The notes beneath the pieces are model-generated. The model saw only the letters and a program-made list of their open reading frames with translations, had not been told where the DNA came from and searched no databases. From JBFEYJ01 sp041563315 (lineage in GTDB: Bacteria > Pseudomonadota > Gammaproteobacteria > Thiohalomonadales > Thiohalomonadaceae): a DNA stretch of 48,965 nt. Shown here in pieces: positions 42,736 to 48,965 of the stretch. Numbering within the stretch: position 1 is the stretch's first letter; the number at the start of each line of letters is the position of its first letter. The position numbers were made by a program, and so were the translations under genes. The stretch is from contig JBFFNE010000015.1 of assembly GCA_041563315.1 (NCBI GenBank), positions 1-48,965 on the forward strand, in the 5' to 3' direction.

Positions 42736-43317
42736 TTAGCTCGACTTTTTTACGAATTGGGTGAGGATCACGATTTGTTGGCCGCTCACCCGGCCCTCGA
42801 TCTGCTCGGGGTTGCCAGGAACCAGAGAGATGCTGCGGACCGCGGTGCCACGCTTGGCCGTAAAGTTGGCCCCTTTGACATTGAGGTCCTTGATCAAGGT
42901 CACTGTATCCCCGGCTTCCAGCACGGCACCGTGGCAATCGACGTGTTTGACCATCTCCACGTCAGCCTGTCCTTCATTTGTCGCTTTCGCCCACGCCAGG
43001 GTGTCATCATCCAGATAGAGCATGTCGAGCAGTTCTTGCGGCCACCCTTCGGCGCTCAGCCGGGTGAGCATGCGCCAGGCCATGACCTGTACCGCCGGCA
43101 CCTGGCTCCACATGCTGTCGTTGAGGCAGCGCCAGTGGTTGACATCGACCTTGTCGGGATCCTCGATCTGTTCGCGGCAGAGGGCACAGAGCAGTACGGA
43201 TTTGTCGGCGCTGCCATCGGAATCGGGCGGGACCTCGTAGACGCCGAGATTGTCAGTTGCGCCGCACAGTTCACATGTGGATCCGCTGCGCTCGTATAAG
43301 GCCTGTTCTGTACTCAT
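42736..43317 (-). CDS. PhnA-domain (YjdM-like) zinc protein
   Basis: The protein has 193 residues. An N-terminal zinc ribbon (CELCGATDNL, then VLLCALCREQI) is followed by a long middle region (MLYLDDDTLAWAKA) and a C-terminal SH3-like PhnA/YjdM domain: DCHGAVLEAGDTVTLIKDLNVKG and IEGRVSGQQIVILTQFVKK. YjdM is no longer thought to act on phosphonates; its role is unknown. It lies downstream of trmB on the same strand with a 112-bp gap. Confidence 0.9.
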   Translation of the reverse strand: MSTEQALYERSGSTCELCGATDNLGVYEVPPDSDGSADKSVLLCALCREQIEDPDKVDVNHWRCLNDSMWSQVPAVQVMAWRMLTRLSAEGWPQELLDMLYLDDDTLAWAKATNEGQADVEMVKHVDCHGAVLEAGDTVTLIKDLNVKGANFTAKRGTAVRSISLVPGNPEQIEGRVSGQQIVILTQFVKKSS

Positions 43318-43429
43318 GGGTTACCACACTCTGTTATTGGGTGAAAAGCGGCCTATTATAGCGAACCCCGGCATTTTTAGGGGAATTGGCGCCATTTCGA
43401 GGAGAGTGAGGGAGCAACCGTGTGAGGCG

Positions 43430-44119
43430 TCAGATGACTTTCTCGAACACCAGATCCCACACCCCGTGGCCCAGGCGATGGCCGCGGCGCTCGAATTTGG
43501 TCTCGGGTCGGTATTCGGGTTTGGGCACGTAGTCGCCTGTCTCGGCGGTGTTGCGGTAGCCTTCGGCCGCGTTTAGCACCTCCAGCATCTGTTCGGCGTA
43601 GTTCTGCCAATCGGTGGCCATGTGCAGCAGCCCGCCGATCTTCAGTTTGCGGCGCACCAGCTGCGCCCACTCGGGGTTCACCTGACGGCGCTTGTGGTGG
43701 CGCTTCTTGTGCCAGGGGTCCGGAAAGAAGAGATAGAGTCCATCGAGCGATCCATCGGGGATCTGCTTTTCCAGAATCTCGACGGCGTCGGCGCACATCA
43801 CGCGTACGTTGGAAAGATCCAACTCCTCGATCTTCAGCAGCAGGTGGCCGACACCGGGACGGTGTACCTCGATACCAATGTAGTCATTATCGGGGTGATT
43901 CCGTGCAATCTCGGCCAGTGACTCGCCGTTGCCGAAACCGATCTCCACGATGCGCGGCGCGCTGCGGCCAAAGACCGTGTCGAGATCCAGCGGTCCCTCA
44001 CCGTCCTCGATACCGAAACGCGGAAAAATCTCATCCATCGCCCGCTGCTGTCCCGGGGTCAACCGTCCCTCGCGGCGAACGAAAGAGCGAATACGGCGAA
44101 GGTAGGGAGTATCGTTCAT
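43430..44119 (-). CDS. trmB: tRNA (guanine-N7-)-methyltransferase TrmB
   Basis: The protein has 229 residues and methylates G46 of tRNA using S-adenosylmethionine. Motifs are IVEIGFGNGESL (SAM binding), YIGIEVHRPGVGHLL, LYLFFPDPWHKKRHHKRRQV (the family signature with catalytic Asp) and TDWQNYAEQML, with YRPETKFERRGHRLGHGVWDL closing. It follows thiG on the minus strand, an order common in gammaproteobacteria. Confidence 0.96.
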   Translation of the reverse strand: MNDTPYLRRIRSFVRREGRLTPGQQRAMDEIFPRFGIEDGEGPLDLDTVFGRSAPRIVEIGFGNGESLAEIARNHPDNDYIGIEVHRPGVGHLLLKIEELDLSNVRVMCADAVEILEKQIPDGSLDGLYLFFPDPWHKKRHHKRRQVNPEWAQLVRRKLKIGGLLHMATDWQNYAEQMLEVLNAAEGYRNTAETGDYVPKPEYRPETKFERRGHRLGHGVWDLVFEKVI

Positions 44120-44127
44120 GACATTAA

Positions 44128-44226
44128 TTCACCGTAAAGGCGCAGAGTGCGTAAAGGGGGTAATGGCGAAATCGTGCACATATTTTTCGCCATGTTTCTC
44201 TTTGCGTCCTGCGTCTTTGCGGCGAA
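44128..44226. repeat. Palindromic intergenic element, copy A
   Basis: The left arm starts TTCACCGTAAAGGCGCAGAG (44128) and the right arm ends CGTCTTTGCGGCGAA (44226), inverted with some mismatches. A second nested pair (ATGGCGAAA/TTTCGCCAT, 44163-44193) lies inside. It is the same kind of element as at 45541. It sits between thiG and trmB. Confidence 0.75.
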
Positions 44227-44234
44227 AGGGTTTT

Positions 44235-45023
44235 TTAAAAAAACGTCCCGTCGATGGGGCTGGAGGCGGAGGCGTAGCGCTTGCGCGGGATGCGCCCGGC
44301 GAGGAACGCCTCGCGGCCGGCCTCGATCGCCTTTTTCATCGCCGAGGCCATAAGAACAGGATTCTTCGCGCCGGCAATGGCGGTGTTCATCAGCACGCCG
44401 TCGACACCGAGTTCCATCGCAACGGCGGCATCCGAGGCGGTACCGACACCGGCATCGACCAGGATCGGCACATTGGCGTTTTCGACAATGGTGAGGATGT
44501 TATAGGGATTCTGAATCCCGAGACCCGAGCCGATCGGTGCGGCCAGTGGCATCACCGCGCAGCAGCCGATCTCCTCCAGGCGTTTGGCCAGGATCGGGTC
44601 GTCCGAGGTGTAGACCATCACATCGAAACCGTCCTTGACCAGGGTCTCCGCCGCCTCGAGGGTGGCGGTGACGTCTGGGTAGAGGGTCTTTTCGTCACCC
44701 AGCACCTCCAGCTTGACCAGTTTATGGCCATCGAGCAGTTCACGCGCAAGACGGCAGGTGCGGACCGCATCGTCGGCGGTATAGCAGCCAGCGGTATTAG
44801 GCAGGATGGTGTATCTCTCAGGCGGAAGCACATCGAGCAGGTTGGGCTGGCTTGGGTCCTGGCCGATGTTGGAGCGGCGGATCGCCACGGTGACAATCTC
44901 GGCGCCAGCGGCCTCGGTGGCCAAGCGGGTCTCTTCCAGGTCTTTATATTTGCCGGTACCTGTGAGCAGGCGGGATTGATACTCCACGCCGGCGATGATC
45001 AGTGGATCGTTGTTCAGTGCCAT
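44235..45023 (-). CDS. thiG: Thiazole synthase
   Basis: ThiG joins deoxyxylulose phosphate, dehydroglycine and sulfur carried by ThiS to form the thiazole of thiamine. The 262-residue TIM barrel shows SRLLTGTGKYKD, TVAIRRSN, LPNTAGCYTADDAVRTC, LVKLEVLGDEKTLYPD with the Schiff-base lysine K104, and VDAGVGTASDAAVAMELG. Full length. The ThiS gene lies 135 bp upstream in the same direction. Confidence 0.97.
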   Translation of the reverse strand: MALNNDPLIIAGVEYQSRLLTGTGKYKDLEETRLATEAAGAEIVTVAIRRSNIGQDPSQPNLLDVLPPERYTILPNTAGCYTADDAVRTCRLARELLDGHKLVKLEVLGDEKTLYPDVTATLEAAETLVKDGFDVMVYTSDDPILAKRLEEIGCCAVMPLAAPIGSGLGIQNPYNILTIVENANVPILVDAGVGTASDAAVAMELGVDGVLMNTAIAGAKNPVLMASAMKKAIEAGREAFLAGRIPRKRYASASSPIDGTFF

Positions 45024-45158
45024 GGTCTGTTCCTGCGAGTCGTTTCGTTGGCCGCAAGGGGCCAGACGATAATGTAATGGGGATTATAACGTGCTGCAGT
45101 GCCCGGCACTAACAGGCATTGAAGGCCTGCGTTTGCCCGCTGGACAAACAGTCACAGG

Positions 45159-45359
45159 TCACCCACCGCCGATGGCGTGGACGATTTCAATCTTGTCCCC
45201 CTCTTTGAGGGAATGGTTGCCATAGCCGCTGCGAGGGATGATCTCCAGATTGATCTCCATTGCGATGCGACGCTCGCCCAGGCCAAGGAGCTCTACCAGT
45301 TGTGCGGCAGTACAGTTGTCGGGCACCTCACGTGCCTCGCCGTTGAGATAGATTTTCAT
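45159..45359 (-). CDS. thiS: Sulfur carrier protein ThiS
   Basis: The ATG at 45359 (MKIYLNGEAREV) gives 66 residues with ubiquitin-like fold: QLVELLGLGERRIAMEIN and LKEGDKIEIVHAIGGG. The C-terminal Gly-Gly is where ThiF adenylates and sulfur is loaded as thiocarboxylate; here a third Gly ends the chain. It delivers sulfur to ThiG, the gene downstream. A longer frame from 45383 is not needed. Confidence 0.95.
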   Translation of the reverse strand: MKIYLNGEAREVPDNCTAAQLVELLGLGERRIAMEINLEIIPRSGYGNHSLKEGDKIEIVHAIGGG

Positions 45360-45403
45360 GGTCGCCAAGACTATCTGGAGCACGCCGCAGCGTCAATTAC
45401 ATG

Positions 45404-45432
45404 ATGACGTTAGAGGTGACCGGTGATAGAAT
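45404..45432 (+). promoter_or_regulatory. Candidate promoter of tRNA-Gly
   Basis: ATGACG (45404-45409) and TAGAAT (45427-45432) are separated by 17 bp. Transcription would start near 45439, six bases before the tRNA. Confidence 0.5.
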
Positions 45433-45444
45433 CAGCGGCCCATT

Positions 45445-45518
45445 GCGGGTGTAGTTCAATGGTAGAACGGCAGCTTCCCAAGCTGCATACGAGGGTTCGA
45501 TTCCCTTCACCCGCTCCA
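45445..45518 (+). tRNA. tRNA-Gly (anticodon CCC)
   Basis: The acceptor GCGGGTG (45445-45451) pairs with CACCCGC. The D arm contains TAGTTCAATGGTAGA. The anticodon stem GCAGC/GCTGC encloses TTCCCAA, giving anticodon CCC. The T arm has GGTTCGATTCC. The 3' CCA (45516-45518) is encoded. Total 74 bases. It reads GGG codons. Confidence 0.96.
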
Positions 45519-45540
45519 TCTTCCTATCGAAAAAACACTT

Positions 45541-45683
45541 TTCACTGCAAAGGCGCAAAGATATTTTTTGCTCGAAACGTTAGGTATTTCTTCCTGACGC
45601 AAGCTTCAGTATGTGTCGCAGGAATTGTCGGGGAGGAATCTATTTACCCAGCCCTGCCGTTCCTTTGCGACCCTTGCGGTGAA
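45541..45683. repeat. Palindromic intergenic element, copy B
   Basis: The left arm TTCACTGCAAAGGCGCAAAG (45541-45560) is inverted at 45662-45683, ending CTTGCGGTGAA. The arms match those of copy A at 44128, while the interiors differ. It lies between the tRNA and the ODP-type gene. Confidence 0.75.
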
Positions 45684-45690
45684 TATTAAG

Positions 45691-46503
45691 TCAGGCGGCG
45701 ACGCCACCCGGTACCTGGAAGTCGCTTTGGTTCATGAGATCGACTCCGCACTCGAGGTTCTCGAACCAGTCGAGGAATTTGTTGATCGACTCCTTGCCGG
45801 AGAAGCAGGCACCGTGCTGGGGGACTATCATTTCCAAATCAAGGGTGCGCACCATGTTCGTCCAGAGGCGGCAGACCTTGTTGGAGTTCATGTAGCGACG
45901 GTGGAAGCCGAGCATCTTAGGGACATGCGCTTCGAAGTCAGTGATCGGCAGGCCGCACTGCTCATCAGGCACGGCAGAGGTGCCGACATCGCCGGTGAAG
46001 AGGATTTTGCTGAGTGGGTCGTAGAAGTGGAAGTTACCCTCAGAATGGAGGAAATGGGCCGGCACGGCCTTGAAGGCGGCACCGCCGATTTCGATATCCA
46101 TGCCCTGGTCCGGAATGCCGATGAGGCGCCCTTTAGTGGCGCCAGGTGAGCAGAAGTGGGGTACGAAACGCTTCCACAGCTCAGGTACGAGAACCTTGGC
46201 GCTGGTGCCGACCAGCCACTTGTTCAGCGAGGCAACGATGTCCGGATCCTGGTGTGAGGCAATGACGAAGTCCAGGTTCTTGGGAACTACATACTGGCTG
46301 ATGCCCATGAAAAGACGGCTGTAGGTCAGATTGCCGCCCGGATCGATGAGCGCCGCGTGCTCATTGTTGACGATGAGGAACTGATTGGCCTGCACGCTAT
46401 CACAGGTTTTGGCATCCTTGTCTTCCTTGCCGCCGTCACATTTGACGAGGTCGGGAAAAGCAATGCATTTGTGGTGGCCATTGTCAAAAAGGGTTATAGG
46501 CAT
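45691..46503 (-). CDS. Metallo-beta-lactamase-fold diiron protein, ODP (oxygen-binding diiron) type
   Basis: The protein has 270 residues. The metal motif reads ASHQDPDIV (H84, D86, D88) in place of the hydrolase HxHxDH; this HxDPDI form marks the ODP/flavodiiron branch. Further ligands are likely in AHFLHSEGN, LFTGDVGTS and VPQHGACF. There is no flavodoxin domain, so it is not a complete flavodiiron protein. ODP proteins bind O2 at a diiron site and serve as oxygen sensors or scavengers. Three early Cys (KCIAF, VKCDGG, KTCDS) may form a small metal or disulfide site. Single gene, divergent from the AsmA-family gene. Confidence 0.82.
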   Translation of the reverse strand: MPITLFDNGHHKCIAFPDLVKCDGGKEDKDAKTCDSVQANQFLIVNNEHAALIDPGGNLTYSRLFMGISQYVVPKNLDFVIASHQDPDIVASLNKWLVGTSAKVLVPELWKRFVPHFCSPGATKGRLIGIPDQGMDIEIGGAAFKAVPAHFLHSEGNFHFYDPLSKILFTGDVGTSAVPDEQCGLPITDFEAHVPKMLGFHRRYMNSNKVCRLWTNMVRTLDLEMIVPQHGACFSGKESINKFLDWFENLECGVDLMNQSDFQVPGGVAA

Positions 46504-46666
46504 GGTGGCATCCGGGAACAGTTGGTAAGGTAATCAATAGTGTTAAATTATCCATAATTTTAGCATACCTTCGTCTTTCAGTGACAATGTTGTAACAGTT
46601 GGGGCTGAGGCATGGTGTCGTGCGGAAGCAAAAGGTTACTGCACATAACTAAACTGGACAATATGT

Positions 46667-48811
46667 ATGAGACACATGCTGAAATGGATTCTGGGTGGTT
46701 TGGGGGTGTTGGTCGGGCTGATCGTGGTGGCAGCGATCGCCCTGACCCTATTGGTCGATCCCAACGACTACCGGGACGAGATTGGTGCGCAGGTGCAAAA
46801 GCATACCGGGCGAGAGTTGAAAATTGACGGCGAGATAGGTCTGTCCTATTTCCCGTGGCTGGGGCTCGAGCTGGGCGCTATGGAGCTGGGTAATGCCGAG
46901 GGGTTTGGCCCGGAGCCCTTTGCCTCTATGGAGGCCGCCGATGCCAGGGTTAAGATTCAGTCGCTGTTTTTGGGGCGGGTGGAGATGGACACCGTGGTGT
47001 TGTACGGGCTAAGACTCAGTCTCAAGCGGCGCAGTGATGGTGTTAACAACTGGGATGACCTCGTCGGAGAGCCCGCTGAGGAGAAAGCTGAAGCCGAAGA
47101 AGCACCTGCCACTTCGCCGGAGCAGGCACTTGCCGCCCTGGCGATCAGTGGAGTCGAGGTACGCGATGCCGCTCTGCAGTGGGCCGATGAGGTGACGGAT
47201 CAGCACGTGGCGATCACCGATTTCAACCTGAGCAGCGGCGCCATCAGTTTTGATGCGCCCTTCCCTCTTACCATTGACGCTCAGCTTGAGAGCGGTAAAC
47301 CGGCCCTAAAGGCGAGTCTCGACCTGGCCACTGATATCGGCCTCAATCCGGCTCTGCAGCAATACCGTCTGGATGGCCTGAAGCTGAATGTGGAGGCCAC
47401 CGGCGATGTCATCCCCGGTGGTCGCGCCGACCTCTTACTTCAGGGGGATCTGGGCGCCGATCTGGAGAAGCAGACCGCCAGTACCAAGGGGCTTATTTTC
47501 AAGAGTATGGGTATGACACTGAATGTCTCGTTGCAGGCTGAGCAGATTATCGACAATCCTGCCTTTAAGGGTGAATTTGACCTTAAGGAGTTTGTCCCGC
47601 GCCAGTTGTTAACGGAGCTCGGTATTGACGCGCCAGAGATGGCGGACCCCAGCGCAATGACCAAAGCTGCCCTCTCCAGCCGATTCGATGCTGGGCTGGA
47701 TCACGCCGCTCTGCAGAGGTTGATGCTGCAACTGGACCAGACCAGTCTCAGCGGCGATGCCTCGGTGCGTAACTTCTCTGCCCCGGTGATCCGCTACAAC
47801 CTGACGGTGAACGAGATCGATGTGGACCGCTACCTGCCGCCGCCTAGTGAGCAGTCGGACCAACAGGCACCGACTGCCGGTGAGCAACCGGGGGATACCG
47901 CAACAGGGCTGCCGCTGGAGCTACTGCGCAGCCTCGATATCGATGGCACCTTCAAAGTCGGCAAGGTGAAGGTGATGAACCTGCACAGCGACACCCTTCT
48001 CGCCACGGTGAAGGGACAGAAGGGACAGTTCCGCGTCAACCCGCTGAGCGCCAGGATGTACCAGGGGGGGTACAGCGGTGACCTGCGGGTGGATGCGCGA
48101 GGCGATACTCCGATCCTTGGCATGGATGAAAAGCTCACCGGGGTGCAGTCCGGCCCGCTGCTGAAGGACTTTCTTGGCAAGGAGTATGTGACCGGCACGG
48201 CCAATCTGGCGGCGAAAATGACCGCCCGTGGTATTGAGCCGATGGGGGTTCGCCAGAGCCTCAACGGCAACGGCAGCTTCAGTTTCGACGACGGTCAGGT
48301 GAAAGGGGTGAATATCGGCCACCTGATCCGCAAGGCCTACGCCCTTTACAAGAAGCAGCCGGTGCCCGCCGGGGAGGTGCAGGCGACCGATTTTACCGCC
48401 CTTAAAGGCAGCTTCACGGTGAAGGATGGCCTGGTCTCGACCAGTGACCTCTCAGCCCGCTCGCCGCTGTTCCAGGTGGATGGCAAGGGCACCGCGCACC
48501 TGGTCAGTGAAAAGCTCGACATGCGCCTCGATACTAAAATCGTCTCGGATCTCAAGAACGCCGCCAACCAGAGTATCGATGAGCTCAAGGGGGTGACCGT
48601 GCCGATCACCATCAAGGGCAGTTTCAGCGACCCCAGCTTTGGTGTCGATGTCGCCTCGGTGCTACGTGCCAAGGTCGAGGCAGCGGTAGAGAAGAAGAAG
48701 GAAGAGGTCAAGGAGAAGGCCAAAGAGCGCATCGAGGAGGAAAAGGAGAAGTTGCAGGAGGGGCTGGAAGAGAAGCTCAAGGACACCTTCAAGGACCGGT
48801 TCAAGTTTTAG
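46667..48811 (+). CDS. AsmA-family protein
   Basis: The protein has 714 residues. One N-terminal transmembrane anchor (about 6-27; ILGGLGVLVGLIVVAAIALTLLV) is followed by the AsmA signature DPNDYRDEIGAQVQKHTGRELKIDGEIGLSYFPWLGLELG in pieces. A long beta-rich periplasmic body follows, with the conserved AsmA_2 domain near 480-640 (GTANLAAKMTARG, SLNGNGSFSFDDGQVKGVNIGHLIRKAYALYK). The C-terminal 55 residues are a Lys/Glu-rich coiled coil. AsmA proteins are bridge-like lipid carriers between the two membranes. mutY begins 3 bp after its stop. Confidence 0.93.
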   Translation: MRHMLKWILGGLGVLVGLIVVAAIALTLLVDPNDYRDEIGAQVQKHTGRELKIDGEIGLSYFPWLGLELGAMELGNAEGFGPEPFASMEAADARVKIQSLFLGRVEMDTVVLYGLRLSLKRRSDGVNNWDDLVGEPAEEKAEAEEAPATSPEQALAALAISGVEVRDAALQWADEVTDQHVAITDFNLSSGAISFDAPFPLTIDAQLESGKPALKASLDLATDIGLNPALQQYRLDGLKLNVEATGDVIPGGRADLLLQGDLGADLEKQTASTKGLIFKSMGMTLNVSLQAEQIIDNPAFKGEFDLKEFVPRQLLTELGIDAPEMADPSAMTKAALSSRFDAGLDHAALQRLMLQLDQTSLSGDASVRNFSAPVIRYNLTVNEIDVDRYLPPPSEQSDQQAPTAGEQPGDTATGLPLELLRSLDIDGTFKVGKVKVMNLHSDTLLATVKGQKGQFRVNPLSARMYQGGYSGDLRVDARGDTPILGMDEKLTGVQSGPLLKDFLGKEYVTGTANLAAKMTARGIEPMGVRQSLNGNGSFSFDDGQVKGVNIGHLIRKAYALYKKQPVPAGEVQATDFTALKGSFTVKDGLVSTSDLSARSPLFQVDGKGTAHLVSEKLDMRLDTKIVSDLKNAANQSIDELKGVTVPITIKGSFSDPSFGVDVASVLRAKVEAAVEKKKEEVKEKAKERIEEEKEKLQEGLEEKLKDTFKDRFKF

Positions 48812-48814
48812 CCG

Positions 48815-48965
48815 ATGGACCGTTTTGCTGAACACCTGCTCGCCTGGTTCGACCACGGCGGGCGCCATGACCTGCCGTGGCAGCAGGAGACCACACTCTA
48901 CCGGGTGTGGGTCTCCGAGGTGATGCTGCAGCAGACCCAGGTGGCCACCGTGATCCCCTACTACA
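48815..48965 (+). CDS. mutY: Adenine DNA glycosylase MutY (5' part only)
   Basis: The first 50 codons are present and the gene runs off the window edge. RHDLPWQQETTLYRVWVSEVM, in pieces, and MLQQTQVATVIPYY are the MutY N-terminus: LPWQ with the substrate-binding residues and the catalytic-helix lead-in EVMLQQTQV. MutY removes adenine mispaired with 8-oxoguanine. The asmA-mutY order is common in gammaproteobacteria. Confidence 0.95.
   Translation, partial: MDRFAEHLLAWFDHGGRHDLPWQQETTLYRVWVSEVMLQQTQVATVIPYY

Noticed and set aside
42488..42937. Extended start of the rhombotarget lipoprotein
   Set aside because: The upstream part overlaps the phnA-type gene and would bury the lipoprotein signal in the middle of the protein.
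45423..45689. 88-residue plus-strand frame
   Set aside because: It spans tRNA-Gly and the palindromic repeat.

Overview
The window reads as chromosomal DNA of a gammaproteobacterium with fairly high GC. YbiT, Mak, YajD, TrmB, ThiG/ThiS, MurI, LeuA and the asmA-mutY junction are all gammaproteobacterial in type. A DsrC/TusE-family protein, a diiron ODP-type protein, a rhombotarget lipoprotein, a GH100 invertase and heptameric tandem repeats would fit a sulfur-oxidising lineage (Chromatiales/Thiotrichales-like). That placement is inference; there is no rRNA here. I see no prophage, transposase, CRISPR array, integrase or classical defence system.

Layout. 1-5.8 kb holds small and poorly known genes: an FGE-fold secreted protein, a hotdog protein, a JmjC/cupin protein, a secreted protein built of 11-residue repeats that is translationally coupled to an uncharacterised gene, a stand-alone ThiE-like domain, two tiny membrane proteins and a CBS-pair protein. 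5.8-9.9 kb is one very large hybrid sensor kinase (MASE1-CHASE-PAS-HisKA-HATPase-degenerate receiver-receiver-HPt). 10-20 kb carries housekeeping and metabolic genes: ybiT, an ornithine/lysine-type PLP decarboxylase, a thioesterase, an APH/P-loop kinase fusion, an SCP2-like protein, a thiamine-binding MTH1187 protein, an Lrp-type regulator and leuA. A nested palindrome lies between the last two.

21.2-25.5 kb is a compact molybdenum hydroxylase operon: [2Fe-2S] subunit, exported Moco subunit, XdhC chaperone and MocA-like cytidylyltransferase, with overlapping or near-overlapping ends. A MOSC protein lies nearby on the other strand. 27-34.6 kb has a YhiN flavoprotein, YajD nuclease, a GH100 neutral invertase preceded by two matching CRP-geometry dyads, glutamate racemase, a second hybrid kinase with an RpfC-like membrane input, and a uracil-DNA glycosylase-like protein.

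34.6-37 kb is the most striking stretch: 19 perfect copies of a 7-bp repeat, then two dyads, then a TonB-dependent receptor. The receptor carries the CxxxM...HxM residues of OprC/NosA-type copper receptors and is followed by a strong terminator. 37-41.6 kb has DUF924, a class I amidotransferase, a DUF4870-like membrane protein, a WHy/LEA-2 lipoprotein, a MazG-type pyrophosphohydrolase, a cysteine-less DsrC/TusE homologue and fructokinase Mak. 41.6-45.4 kb on the minus strand has a rhombotarget lipoprotein, PhnA, TrmB, ThiG and ThiS, then tRNA-Gly(CCC) on the plus strand; two related palindromic repeats flank the thi block. The window ends with an ODP-type diiron protein, an AsmA-family protein and the 5' end of mutY.

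The invertase and fructokinase could together route sucrose to hexose phosphate, though they lie about 10 kb apart. No single novel multi-gene system is proven. The best candidates for new biology are the heptamer/dyad-controlled copper receptor, the coupled 11-mer repeat protein pair, the cysteine-less DsrC homologue and the nested lrp-leuA operator.
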